A program made the position numbers and the translations under genes. From the NCBI GenBank assembly GCA_965213595.1, contig CBDBZO010000006.1, forward strand, positions 992,001 to 1,056,000: DNA of 64,000 nt. Direction: 5' to 3'. A model generated the notes under the pieces. It searched no databases and had not been told where the DNA came from. It saw only the letters and a list, made by a program, of their open reading frames with translations. Positions 1 to 7,740 of the stretch are shown here, piece after piece (the first letter of the stretch is position 1; each line of letters begins with the position of its first letter). The stretch comes from JBCCFC01 sp965213595. Its GTDB lineage: Bacteria > Chloroflexota > Anaerolineae > Caldilineales > Caldilineaceae.

Positions 1-1144
1 GCACCTCGCCGCTCTCGACGTCCACCCACAGCGCGGCGGAGTCCGGCGCTTCCTCCGCGACTTCGCGCTGGATAAAGTTGGCCAGCAGCTGGGAAAAGAC
101 GCGCGGCTTGCCCTCTGTTCGCAGCAGAATGTGACGACGCAGCAGCGTGCTCAACGCCGCCCTGTGCTGCGCCTCCGCCTCTTCGTCCGCGGGCGCGGTA
201 AAGAACGAAGCCAGCGCGGCCTGCTCTGCTTCGCTGCACGCCGACCAGATTTTGCTGCACTCGGCGCGCAGGTTGTCGTCCTGCGTCAGCCGCTTGGCGA
301 CGCTGCTGTGCAGGCGTCGGCGCGCATCGGGATCGCCCTCCTCGATGTCCGCGCCACCCAGCGCATCGTCCAGCACGCGGCAGGTTCCCTCCAGCAGCGT
401 GGGGTGGCCGCCCGCCCAGCCGTAGACAAAATCGATGTCGGCGGCGGTAAAGGCGGCTTCGTAGTCGCGCATGTAGCGGTGGCAGAAGCGCTCCACGTCC
501 CAGTGCGTCAGCGGCGCGAGATGCCACGTGCGGTGGGCAAAGAGCTCGCAAAATTCACCGCAGTGGTCGACGCTGGCGTTTTGGTTCGCCAGCTTGGCCA
601 ACGGCCGCACCGTGGCGGTGATAAAGGCGAGCGTGGCGCTGTGGCGATCTTTGAGCGCGCGCAGGTTGAGAAAGGTGCGCGAGTGGACGCGCGCAAAGGG
701 CTCGTCAAATTCGTCAAAGAGCAGCACGAGCTTGCAGTGCGTCGCCTCCATCGCCGCCTCCAGCCCGCGGTTAAAGCTCAGCGGAACCTGAAAGTCACTC
801 TCCGGCGACACCAGCGTTTCGTACGCTTCAGCCAGCGGCGCTAACTTGGTGAGTTCGGCGCTGCTCTCGCGCAGGCAGCGCAGCACCAGTTCGTAAAAGC
901 CCTGATCGGTCATGCTCAACATGCGGTTGCAGTCGATGTAGACGGGTAAAAATTCGTGGCCCGCCTCGCCCAGCTCCTGAATCCACACGTCCGGTTGGGA
1001 AAGCAGGCGCAGCAGGGCCGATTTGCCCACGTTGCTAAAGCCCACGACGGAGACGCTTTGCAGGCTGCGCATGTAGTGGATTAAGCTCTGGACATCGGGG
1101 CGGCGCATGTAGCCGCCGTCGGGCAGGCGCAGGGTTCGCGGCAT
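1..1144 (-). CDS. AAA/STAND-like P-loop ATPase (3' end outside window)
   Basis: The reading frame opens with ATG at 1144 and stays open to the window edge, giving at least 381 residues. A Walker A motif GFSNVGKS lies at about residues 35-42 and a Walker B strand LVLLFDEFDE at about 139-148. Further on, GWAGGHPTLLEG resembles the sensor-2/lid segment of NACHT/KAP/Orc-like ATPases, and the last visible part looks like a winged helix (LLRRHILLRTEG). This fits ATP-dependent STAND or archaeal-type AAA ATPases that couple a nucleotide switch to an effector domain, but the C-terminal effector is cut off, so the role is unknown. It is read divergently from the zinc-ribbon gene at 1431. Assignment as P-loop ATPase is firm; the subfamily is inference. 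Confidence 0.85.
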   Translation of the reverse strand, partial: MPRTLRLPDGGYMRRPDVQSLIHYMRSLQSVSVVGFSNVGKSALLRLLSQPDVWIQELGEAGHEFLPVYIDCNRMLSMTDQGFYELVLRCLRESSAELTKLAPLAEAYETLVSPESDFQVPLSFNRGLEAAMEATHCKLVLLFDEFDEPFARVHSRTFLNLRALKDRHSATLAFITATVRPLAKLANQNASVDHCGEFCELFAHRTWHLAPLTHWDVERFCHRYMRDYEAAFTAADIDFVYGWAGGHPTLLEGTCRVLDDALGGADIEEGDPDARRRLHSSVAKRLTQDDNLRAECSKIWSACSEAEQAALASFFTAPADEEAEAQHRAALSTLLRRHILLRTEGKPRVFSQLLANFIQREVAEEAPDSAALWVDVESGEV

Positions 1145-1245
1145 GGGAGTTTGGGTGATTTGATGGAATCGCCGACTTGTGGTCGCGGCTGACGGAACGA
1201 CGAAGCGTAGTATACCATATGGGGGTAGATCAGGGAGAAGAAACA

Positions 1246-1280
1246 ATCCACGAAGGCACGAAGGAACACGAAGGAAGAAC
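1246..1280. repeat. Short-period repeat array (CACGAAGG type)
   Basis: About three degenerate copies of CACGAAGG(A) follow each other between the two divergent genes. The same monomer forms an inverted pair at 37929-37996. The rest of the 1145-1430 intergenic stretch shows no gene; a plausible promoter for the downstream gene is not clear. Confidence 0.6.
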
Positions 1281-1430
1281 GTTGACCTTTCTCTCCTGCC
1301 TTGTGGCCTGTCCCCACAAAAGCTCAGAGCACCCTTTAAAATACACCCGCAGATCAAAAGCAAGATTGACGCCCATCCAGCACAGTGATAGACTGCTGAT
1401 ACGAATTGATTATGGAAAGAGGAAACCTCA

Positions 1431-1850
1431 ATGAGCAACATCCAGCGCATCTGCCCCAGCTGTGGGGCAAGCGGCCCCGTGAGCGCGCAATTCTGCGAGC
1501 GCTGCGGCCAAAATTTCGAGCACCGCGCCAGCAGCGGCAGCACGCTCCCCGTGCGGCGCAGCAGCCTGCCCGCCGTCGCCAGCACGGCGGCGCTGCCGCT
1601 GCTGGCGGGCGCAGCCAGCCTGGCCCTGCGCGCTGTCTGGCGTTTGCTCCAGGCCCACCTGCGCGAGCAAAATGCGCAGGTTGCCCCGCGTCAGGGAAAA
1701 GCGCAAACGGCCATTACGCCTGCGTCGCCGCAGCCACCCGCGCCCAGCGGACGACGCACCATCCGCATCCGCTCCACCTGGGTCGTCGGCGGGCCGGACG
1801 GCGTGTACCGCCACGGTGCCAGCGACCACACCATCGAAATCGACGACTGA
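1431..1850 (+). CDS. Small zinc-ribbon protein with hydrophobic segment
   Basis: This 139-residue protein starts with a zinc ribbon, CPSCGASGP followed by FCERCGQNF (two CxxC knuckles, residues about 8-28). A hydrophobic stretch follows (LPAVASTAALPLLAGAA, about residues 46-65) that could be a membrane helix, then a proline-rich linker and a short C-terminal beta-like segment (IRIRSTWVVGGPDGVYRHG). Proteins of this build are common in Chloroflexota as membrane-tethered zinc-ribbon proteins of unknown role. AGAGG lies about 9 bases before the ATG. It is followed by a clear intrinsic terminator and so is probably monocistronic. No function is claimed beyond likely zinc binding. Confidence 0.75.
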   Translation: MSNIQRICPSCGASGPVSAQFCERCGQNFEHRASSGSTLPVRRSSLPAVASTAALPLLAGAASLALRAVWRLLQAHLREQNAQVAPRQGKAQTAITPASPQPPAPSGRRTIRIRSTWVVGGPDGVYRHGASDHTIEIDD

Positions 1851-1876
1851 TCGTCTGCGCTGTCGCAGCATCAACC

Positions 1877-1913
1877 AGACCCCGGGGGTTTTCTAAACCC
1901 CTGGGGTCTTTTT
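1877..1913 (+). terminator. Rho-independent terminator
   Basis: A GC-rich stem (AGACCCCGGGGGTTT against AAACCCCTGGGGTCT) with a 3-base loop is followed by TTTTT. It sits 27 bases after the stop of the zinc-ribbon gene. Confidence 0.85.
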
Positions 1914-1980
1914 ACAACCAAGCCTCTTTGTCCCGGATGACCCCCCACATTTTTCAGGGGTGGGAACAGAAAGCACAACG

Positions 1981-2017
1981 ATAAATCCGTTCAATCCGTT
2001 CTCAAAATCCGTTGACA
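1981..2017. repeat. Short-period repeat (AATCCGTT type)
   Basis: Three degenerate copies of AATCCGTT(C/G) occur in a row upstream of the manganese transporter promoter, similar in style to the array before mntD. Confidence 0.45.
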
Positions 2018-2060
2018 GCTTTGCCGCGTCAATTTCCCAACCATTACAAACAGACAGAAT

Positions 2061-2089
2061 TTGACAGAAGAAGAAGTCGCAGCTACTAT
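2061..2089 (+). promoter_or_regulatory. Sigma70-type promoter of the mnt operon
   Basis: TTGACA at 2061-2066 and TACTAT at 2084-2089 are spaced by exactly 17 bases, giving a near-consensus promoter. Transcription would start near 2096, inside the palindrome at 2088-2115 and about 50 bases before the mntA start. Confidence 0.75.
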
Positions 2090-2115
2090 TATTTTTAGCT
2101 ATAGCTAAAAATAAT
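2088..2115. promoter_or_regulatory. Perfect 28-bp palindrome, probable metalloregulator operator
   Basis: The two arms (ATTATTTTTAGC and its exact reverse complement) meet over a central TATA. The palindrome starts in the -10 box and covers the predicted transcription start, so a bound repressor would block RNA polymerase. Its position before a metal ABC importer suggests a DtxR/MntR-type (or Fur-type) site; the identity of the regulator is inference and no regulator gene is visible in the window. Confidence 0.7.
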
Positions 2116-2144
2116 TTTTCCGGGTGCAAGAAATAGAACCTTTT

Positions 2145-3077
2145 ATGCTTTTTCAAAAATCAATAGTTGTATTTTTCGTCGTGACGCTCATTGCCCTCGC
2201 CGCCTGTAGTGGCGATAACAGCACAACCAACGACGATGGTCGCCTCAACGTCGTCGCCACCACGGGCCAAATCGGCGACGCGGTGGCGAGTATCAGCGGC
2301 GACGCTATCGAGCTGACCACGCTGCTCGGCCCCGGCATCGACCCGCACCTCTACATCCCCACCGAGGGCGACGTCAGCGCCTTTAGCAATGCCGACGCCA
2401 TCTTTTACAACGGTCTCAATCTCGAGGCGCAGATGACGCGCGTGCTGGATCAGCTGGCGTCGCGCGGCAAGACGGTGGTGGCGGTGGGCGAAGCGCTGCC
2501 CGAAGATAACTTGCTGGAGTGGACGGGCGGCGCTTACGCCGACCCCCACGTGTGGAATGATCCGACGCGCTGGAGTCTCGGCGTCGAAGCGATCCGCGAT
2601 GCGCTCATCGAGCTGGACCCGGAAAACGAAGAGACTTACCAAACCAACGCCGACGCCTATCTCACAGAAATTGCCGAGGCCGACGCCTTTGCCCGCGAGC
2701 AGTATGCGCGCATTCCCGAAGAACGGCGCGTGCTCATCACCGCCCACGATGCCTTTGGCTATCTTGGGGACGCCTATGGGCTGGAGGTGCTTGGCCTGCA
2801 GGGCATCAGCACCGAATCTGAAGCGAGCACGGCGGACGTGCGCGAGCTGGCCGACCTGATCGTCGAGCGCCAAATCCCCGCTTTGTTCGTCGAGACGTCG
2901 GTCTCGCCGCGCACGATTGAATCGGTTCAAGCCGCCGTGCGCGACCAGGGCTTTGAGGTTGAAATTGGCGGGCAGCTCTTCTCGGATGCGCTGGGGGAAG
3001 AAGGCTCCGGCGCGGAGACGTATACTGGGATGTTGCGGGCCAATGCGCAGACGATTGCGGACGCGCTGGGGGAGTAG
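2145..3077 (+). CDS. mntA: Manganese/zinc ABC transporter substrate-binding lipoprotein
   Basis: This is a cluster A-I (TroA/PsaA/ZnuA family) binding protein of 310 residues. A lipoprotein signal ends in LAAC, so the mature protein is tethered outside the membrane. Likely metal ligands are His in GIDPHLY, His in YADPHVW, Glu in FVETSVS and Asp/Glu near the C-terminus (FSDALG). There is no long His-rich loop of the kind usual in ZnuA, which together with the ATPase favours manganese (or iron). ATG at 2145 is chosen because it starts the signal peptide; an in-frame GTG at 2124 would add seven residues. It is the first gene of mntABCD and lies directly behind the palindrome-covered promoter. 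Confidence 0.9.
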   Translation: MLFQKSIVVFFVVTLIALAACSGDNSTTNDDGRLNVVATTGQIGDAVASISGDAIELTTLLGPGIDPHLYIPTEGDVSAFSNADAIFYNGLNLEAQMTRVLDQLASRGKTVVAVGEALPEDNLLEWTGGAYADPHVWNDPTRWSLGVEAIRDALIELDPENEETYQTNADAYLTEIAEADAFAREQYARIPEERRVLITAHDAFGYLGDAYGLEVLGLQGISTESEASTADVRELADLIVERQIPALFVETSVSPRTIESVQAAVRDQGFEVEIGGQLFSDALGEEGSGAETYTGMLRANAQTIADALGE

Positions 3078-3338
3078 TGCATAGTGCGTAGTGCGTGAAC
3101 CGGTGCTTGCGTTGGGTGGTTGTTAAGTTCCGTTGACATTTGAGAATTGGCCCTCACCCCCGGCCCCTCTCCCAGACTGGGAGAGGGGAGGACGAGGCTC
3201 CCTTCCCCCACGCGTGGGGGAAGGGCTGGGGATGGGGGCGCGCTCCACCTCCCCACCAAGCTCATTTAGTAAAATGTCAACGGAACTTAACATCGAATCA
3301 ATGAATTCTACCGGTTCACGCACAACGCACTACGCACT
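3075..3338. repeat. Inverted pair of GTGCGTAGT-type short repeats flanking a MITE-like element
   Basis: The left arm at 3075-3103 has TAGTGCATAGTGCGTAGTGC followed by GTGAACCGG. The right arm at 3311-3338 is its approximate reverse complement and ends shortly before mntB. The two arms enclose the separate terminal-inverted-repeat element at 3122-3291, so one repeat seems nested in another. Confidence 0.65.
3122..3291. mobile_element. MITE-like element, family 1, copy 1
   Basis: A 170-bp non-coding element is bounded by perfect 20-bp terminal inverted repeats (GTTAAGTTCCGTTGACATTT and its complement). Inside are two strong hairpins, CTCCCAGACTGGGAG and CCTTCCCCCACGCGTGGGGG. A second copy with the inner part inverted lies at 45429-45590. 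It contains no reading frame. It sits inside the mnt operon between mntA and mntB, where its hairpins could reduce read-through. Confidence 0.75.
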
Positions 3339-3355
3339 AAAAAAAATCAACCTAA

Positions 3356-4171
3356 ATGAATTCAACTATGACCACCGTACCCGCCCTCGAAATCACCGAC
3401 CTCACCGTCGCTTACAACGAAAAGCCCGTCCTGTGGGATATCGACCTCGACGTGCCGCAGGGCGTGCTGATGGCGATTGTCGGCCCCAACGGCGCGGGCA
3501 AAACGACCCTGATCAAGACCATCCTCGACCTGATCCAGCCCGCCGCTGGCCAGGTGCTGATCCACGGCAAGGCCTACGCCAACCAGCGCCGCATCGTCGG
3601 CTACGTGCCCCAGCGCGGCAGCGTGGATTGGGATTTCCCCACCAGCGTGCTGGACGTAACCATGATGGGCCGCTACGGCGACCTGGGCTGGTTCCGCCGA
3701 CCGGGCGCGCGCGAACGCGAGCTGGCCGAGGAAGCGCTGCGCAAAGTCGGCATGATGGACTACGCCGAGCGCCAAATCAGCCAGCTCTCCGGTGGCCAGC
3801 AGCAGCGCGTCTTCCTCGCCCGTGCGCTGGTGCAGGAGGCGCAAATCTATTTTATGGACGAGCCCTTCCAGGGCGTGGATGCCACGACCGAGCGCGCCAT
3901 CGTCACGCTTTTGCAGGAATTGCGGGCAGCGGGCAAAACGGTGATCGTCGTCCACCACGATTTGCAGACCGTGCCCGAATACTTTGATTGGGTGACGCTG
4001 CTCAACGTGCGCCGCATTGCCAGCGGCCCGGTAAACGAAGTCTTTACCGAGGAAAATTTGCGCGCCACGTATGGCGGTCGTGTCGCATTTTTGAGCCGGG
4101 CGCGCAGTGGGAATGGCAACGGGGACCAGGGTCACGTCGCTCAAGTGTTAGAAGTGATGCGTGACGCGTGA
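3356..4171 (+). CDS. mntB: Manganese-type ABC transporter ATP-binding protein
   Basis: The 271-residue ATPase energises the importer in the cytoplasm. It shows Walker A GPNGAGKTT (residues about 43-51), the Q-loop in VPQRG, signature LSGGQQQR, Walker B IYFMDEP and the switch histidine in VVHHD. GSVDWDFPTSVLDVTMMGRY is characteristic of the Mn/Fe MntB/SitB branch rather than ZnuC. The first ATG at 3356 is followed by another in-frame ATG at 3368; neither has a good Shine-Dalgarno, and the leader is repeat-derived. The stop codon at 4169-4171 lies inside the left arm of the next repeat array. Confidence 0.92.
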   Translation: MNSTMTTVPALEITDLTVAYNEKPVLWDIDLDVPQGVLMAIVGPNGAGKTTLIKTILDLIQPAAGQVLIHGKAYANQRRIVGYVPQRGSVDWDFPTSVLDVTMMGRYGDLGWFRRPGARERELAEEALRKVGMMDYAERQISQLSGGQQQRVFLARALVQEAQIYFMDEPFQGVDATTERAIVTLLQELRAAGKTVIVVHHDLQTVPEYFDWVTLLNVRRIASGPVNEVFTEENLRATYGGRVAFLSRARSGNGNGDQGHVAQVLEVMRDA

Positions 4172-4274
4172 ACCACAACTAACCCTGAACGGTTACTCGC
4201 ACAGAGCCAACGTAGTTTGCCAGTTCACGCACCACGCACCACGCAACGCATCACGCATCACATACTCACATCTC
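4154..4274. repeat. Short-period repeat array (CACGCAC/CGCATCA) before mntC
   Basis: GTGATGCGTGACGCGTGAAC at 4154-4173 is answered by an inverted array at 4223-4274 with tandem CACGCAC and CGCATCA units running up to the mntC ATG. No Shine-Dalgarno is seen, so the array itself is the leader. Confidence 0.65.
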
Positions 4275-5462
4275 ATGCCCGACCTGCTCCGCGACCTCCT
4301 CTTCGACTATACCCTGCGCAACGTCGCCCTCGGCACGGCCACCATCGGCATCGTGAGCGGCGTGCTGGGCTGCTTCGCGCTGCTGCGGCGACAGTCGCTG
4401 CTGGGCGATGCGATTTCGCACGCGGCGCTGCCCGGCGTCGTGGTTGCGTTCCTGCTGACGCGCAGCCGCGAGCCGCTGGTGCTGATCCTGGGCGCGGCGG
4501 TGGCGGGCTGGCTGGCCACGCTGCTGATCGGCGCGGTGACGCGCAACACACGGCTCAAGGAGGACACGGCGCTTGGGCTGGCGCTCTCGATTTTCTTTGG
4601 CCTGGGCATCATGCTGCTCACCTACACCCAGCGCCTGTCGGATGCGCGCCAGGCAGGGCTGGACCGCTTTCTCTTTGGCCAAGCCGCGGCGCTGATCCAG
4701 CGCGATGTGATCACCATCGCCGTCATCGGCCTGCTGGCGCTGGCGGTGACGGTGCTGCTGTGGAAGGAGTTCAAGCTCCTTGCCTTCGACCCGGCCTTCG
4801 CCGCCTCGCTCGGCTTCCGCGTGCGCGCGCTCGACATCACGCTGACAACGCTGCTCGTCATTGCCATTGTGATTGGGCTGCAATCGGTTGGCGTGATTTT
4901 GATGAGCGCGATGGTCGTTGCGCCCGCCGCCGCCGCCCGCCAGTGGACGAATCGATTGAGCGTGATGGCGCTGCTGGCGGCTATCTTTGGCGCGGTGTCG
5001 GGCATCAGCGGCGCGCTGATCAGCAGCACGGCGAGCGGCCTCGCCACGGGCCCGGTGATTGTGCTGATCGTCAGCGCGATCACGCTGGTCTCGCTGGCGC
5101 TGGCCCCGGCACGGGGGCTGCTGTGGAGCTGGCTGCGCCAGCAGCGCAACCGCCGCCGCCTGCGCGTCCAAACCGTGCTCGCCGATCTCTACGCCCTCGA
5201 CCTCCAGCACGATGACCCGGCCCACGGCCACACCATCGCCGTGCTGCACGCCATGAACGCCGGGCGCGGCGGCGTCGCCATCACCCTGCAACAACTGGTC
5301 GACGATGGGCTGGCACAGGAAGTCGCGTCGGGTGAGTGGGCGCTGACGGAGGCCGGTCGCGCACGTGTCGAGCGGCTGCTGGCAACAAACGGGAGCGAGG
5401 AACCATCGCCGGTGCGGCTCGACGTACCGGCGTTTGACGAGGGGCTGATGCGGAAAAGTTGA
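4275..5462 (+). CDS. mntC: Manganese-type ABC transporter permease with C-terminal winged-helix-like domain
   Basis: This 395-residue protein starts with an ABC-3 family permease of about 285 residues (eight to nine membrane helices; GDAISHAALPGVVVAF is the conserved early loop and helix). About 110 residues follow that the family usually lacks. They resemble a winged helix (LQQLVDDGLAQEV, GEWALTEAGRARVERLL), as in DtxR/MntR or MarR-like proteins, after an Arg-rich juxtamembrane segment. The extension would face the cytoplasm and might sense metal or DNA; this is inference. ATG 4275 is chosen since earlier codons lie in a repeat array. mntD, 55 bases downstream, has the same build. Confidence 0.88.
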   Translation: MPDLLRDLLFDYTLRNVALGTATIGIVSGVLGCFALLRRQSLLGDAISHAALPGVVVAFLLTRSREPLVLILGAAVAGWLATLLIGAVTRNTRLKEDTALGLALSIFFGLGIMLLTYTQRLSDARQAGLDRFLFGQAAALIQRDVITIAVIGLLALAVTVLLWKEFKLLAFDPAFAASLGFRVRALDITLTTLLVIAIVIGLQSVGVILMSAMVVAPAAAARQWTNRLSVMALLAAIFGAVSGISGALISSTASGLATGPVIVLIVSAITLVSLALAPARGLLWSWLRQQRNRRRLRVQTVLADLYALDLQHDDPAHGHTIAVLHAMNAGRGGVAITLQQLVDDGLAQEVASGEWALTEAGRARVERLLATNGSEEPSPVRLDVPAFDEGLMRKS

Positions 5463-5480
5463 GCTGTGATTTGCAAACAG

Positions 5481-5509
5481 CAATCCGCGTAATCCGTGCA
5501 ATCCGCGGC
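5481..5509. repeat. Short-period repeat array (AATCCGTG type) before mntD
   Basis: CAATCCGCG, TAATCCGTG and CAATCCGCG stand in tandem, ending 8 bases before the mntD ATG. No inverted partner is seen nearby. Confidence 0.6.
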
Positions 5510-5517
5510 CAAAAATT

Positions 5518-6624
5518 ATGTCTCCACAACTTGAAATCCAACTGATTGCCGCCGTCGTCGCGGCGGCTTGTGCGCTGCCGGGGGTCTTTCTCGTGCTGCG
5601 CCACATGGCGATGATGAGCGATGCCATCAGCCACACCGTGCTGCTGGGCATTGTGCTGGCCTTCTTTGTCGTTGAGCAATTTGGCCATCCGCTGCTAATT
5701 TTGGGCGCGGGCGCGGTCGGCGTGCTGACGGTGAGCATTACCGAGTTGCTCAACCGCACCGGTCTCGTCAAGGCGGACGCGGCCATCGGCATCACCTTCC
5801 CCATGCTTTTTAGCCTGGCCGTGATCCTGATTTCCGTCTACGCCCGTGACGTGCACCTGGACATCCACGTCATCTTCCAGGGCGACCTTGCCTTTGCCCC
5901 TTTTGATCGACTGACTCTCTTCGGCCTCGACCTTGGCCCGCGCACGCTGATCACAATGGGCGTGATCGGCCTGCTCAACCTGGCCTTTATCGTGCTTTTC
6001 TATAAAGAGCTCAAGCTCTCGACCTTTGACGCCGGCCTGGCCGCCGCGCTCGGCTTTGCACCACGCCTGCTCCACTATTGTCTGATGACGCTGGTCTCGT
6101 TTACCGCCGTGGGCGCGTTTGACGCCGTCGGCTCGATTCTGGTGATTGCGCTGATGGTCGTGCCGCCCGCCGCGGCGTACCTGCTGACGGATCGGCTGAG
6201 CCGGATGTTGGGGATTAGCGCGGGGATCGGCGTGGTGGGGGCGATTGGCGGCTACTGGCTCGCCAGGTCGCTGGACGCCAACATCAGCGGCGCAATGGTG
6301 ACGGTGATCGGGGTGATTTTCTTTGGCGTCTTTCTCTTCTCGCCGCAGCGGGGCATGGTGGCGATTGCGCGGCGACGGGCGCGGCAGCGCTGGGAGTTTG
6401 CGCAGGCCATGCTCGCCATCCACCTGCTGCACCACGAGGGCACGCCCGAAGCCGACGAGGCCAACCGCGTCGACCACCTGCTCGAACACATCCGCTGGAC
6501 GCCGGACTTTGCCGAGCGCGTTGTCCGCCACGCCGAGCGCGGCGGCGTTGTGCGCCGTCGGCGCGGCGTGCTGCGGCTCACGGCGGAAGGGAGGACGCTG
6601 GCGAGGGAGGTGATGGTGGGGTAG
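5518..6624 (+). CDS. mntD: Manganese-type ABC transporter permease with C-terminal winged-helix-like domain
   Basis: A second ABC-3 permease of 368 residues that should pair with mntC in the membrane. The family loop appears as MMSDAISHTVLLGIVLAF, and GAFDAVGSILVIALMVVPPAAAYLL is the conserved late helix. After about residue 275 comes a cytoplasmic tail (QRGMVAIARRRARQRWEF) leading into a winged-helix-like segment (VDHLLEHIRWTPDFAERVV, then GGVVRRRRGVLRLTAEGRTLA). Both permeases of one transporter having such tails suggests a functional domain rather than chance read-through. It is the last gene of mntABCD. Confidence 0.88.
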   Translation: MSPQLEIQLIAAVVAAACALPGVFLVLRHMAMMSDAISHTVLLGIVLAFFVVEQFGHPLLILGAGAVGVLTVSITELLNRTGLVKADAAIGITFPMLFSLAVILISVYARDVHLDIHVIFQGDLAFAPFDRLTLFGLDLGPRTLITMGVIGLLNLAFIVLFYKELKLSTFDAGLAAALGFAPRLLHYCLMTLVSFTAVGAFDAVGSILVIALMVVPPAAAYLLTDRLSRMLGISAGIGVVGAIGGYWLARSLDANISGAMVTVIGVIFFGVFLFSPQRGMVAIARRRARQRWEFAQAMLAIHLLHHEGTPEADEANRVDHLLEHIRWTPDFAERVVRHAERGGVVRRRRGVLRLTAEGRTLAREVMVG

Positions 6625-6661
6625 AATGAAGGGAGAGATTTTGGATTTAAGGAGCTTCGTT

Positions 6662-6895
6662 ATGGCTATTGCGGAACAAATTCACGAGCGCGTCCGCTCG
6701 CTGCCGGAGCCAATACAGATTCGGGTGCTGAATTTTGTTGAGTTGCTTGCTCAGAAGGCCGAGGTGGGCAAGCAGAACGAGGTTGAGGAACTCACCAACC
6801 GGGAGTGGTCAAAGATGTCGCTGGCGATGGCGATGCGCGGGGTGGAAGATGAAGAGACCGATTATACACTGGCCGATCTGAAAGAAATCTTCTGA
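6662..6895 (+). CDS. DUF2281-like small protein (orphan antitoxin candidate)
   Basis: This 77-residue protein begins MAIAEQIHERVRSLPEPIQ and contains VLNFVELLAQKAE, the pattern of DUF2281 proteins, which often act as the antitoxin-like partner of PIN toxins. AAGGAG at 6649-6654 lies 7 bases before the ATG, which fixes this start over an in-frame codon at 6626. No toxin gene follows; the next gene is convergent and unrelated. It is read as a solitary remnant or a stand-alone regulator. Confidence 0.7.
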   Translation: MAIAEQIHERVRSLPEPIQIRVLNFVELLAQKAEVGKQNEVEELTNREWSKMSLAMAMRGVEDEETDYTLADLKEIF

Positions 6896-6927
6896 CGCCG
6901 CGTGCTTTAGGCGTTATTTTAGTGGCT

Positions 6928-7719
6928 CTAGAGGCCCACCAGGACAAACGTTGCTACTGCGATTAGCAATAGAAAGGAGGAGGACACAACACGGGCTACT
7001 TTGTTGAAGCGAAGAAGATGTTCTTCCAGCCTGGCCACCTTCCATCGCGCCATGGCAAAGAGGAGTATCCAAACCATCATGCCGCGTACTGTGGCGTAAG
7101 CACCGTATACTACAGCACCAAGCTTTGGGTCAGCAAAGAGAAACGCTCCTAGAGGAACCGCATACCACAGCCAAAACCCAAGTCGACTGAAAGCTCCAAA
7201 TCCAAGAGACAGACCATTGACGATTGCCCACCGAATTGGGCCGTTATGAATCCAGCTTTGTGGTGTTTCATAATCGAACTGGATGATTTTGAATCGTCGC
7301 CCGCTTAAATTTAATACCGCCAGACCAATCCCCGCAATAGCCAGTAAGGTTGCACAAGCAATACGAACCTCCAGTGAGATGTAGGAGCCAATGAAACCCA
7401 GCACATAACCAGCCGCTAAGCCAGCGATGGAGGAGGCGACAGAATAGGTGACGGCTTTGTAGAACCAGTGAACTCCTGCTTGATTCCGCTCCACGGCGGA
7501 ATTTACGATCCCAAAGATCGCGTTCGGCCCTCAAGGTAACGTTTGCTGAGCTAAACCAACTACAGCAGCACAAGCCAGCAGCAGTAGGTATAGCGAAACA
7601 AAGGGGGCGGAACGAACAGCAGGGATAAAGCTCAGCAGAAGAGCGAAGACACCAGCCGTAAAAATCATTCCGATTGAGCGATACAGAGTTGGATTGGGTC
7701 GGTTTGCTAAGAGATTCAA
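6928..7719 (-). pseudogene. Multi-span membrane protein interrupted by an in-frame TGA
   Basis: One reading frame of 264 codons runs from ATG at 7719 to the stop at 6928 but is broken by TGA at 7531-7533. Both halves are hydrophobic with at least seven membrane helices (LLLLACAAVVGLAQQ before the stop; SSIAGLAAGYVLGFIG after it). The residues just after the stop (GPNAIFGIVNSAVERNQAG) read as good coding sequence, so this looks like one gene with a nonsense change, for example CGA to TGA, rather than two genes. A GTG at 7494 could restart the second half. It is the last gene of the MauADE-like cluster. The family is not recognised. Confidence 0.6.
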
Positions 7720-7740
7720 TGGTTTTCTCCTTCTGAAATC

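Noticed and set aside
131..844. Plus-strand frame opposite the ATPase
   Set aside because: It is the complement of a frame with clear Walker motifs; the Arg-rich product is a high-GC shadow.
7531..7533. Selenocysteine codon
   Set aside because: No SECIS-like hairpin directly after the TGA and no selAB in the window; a nonsense change is simpler.
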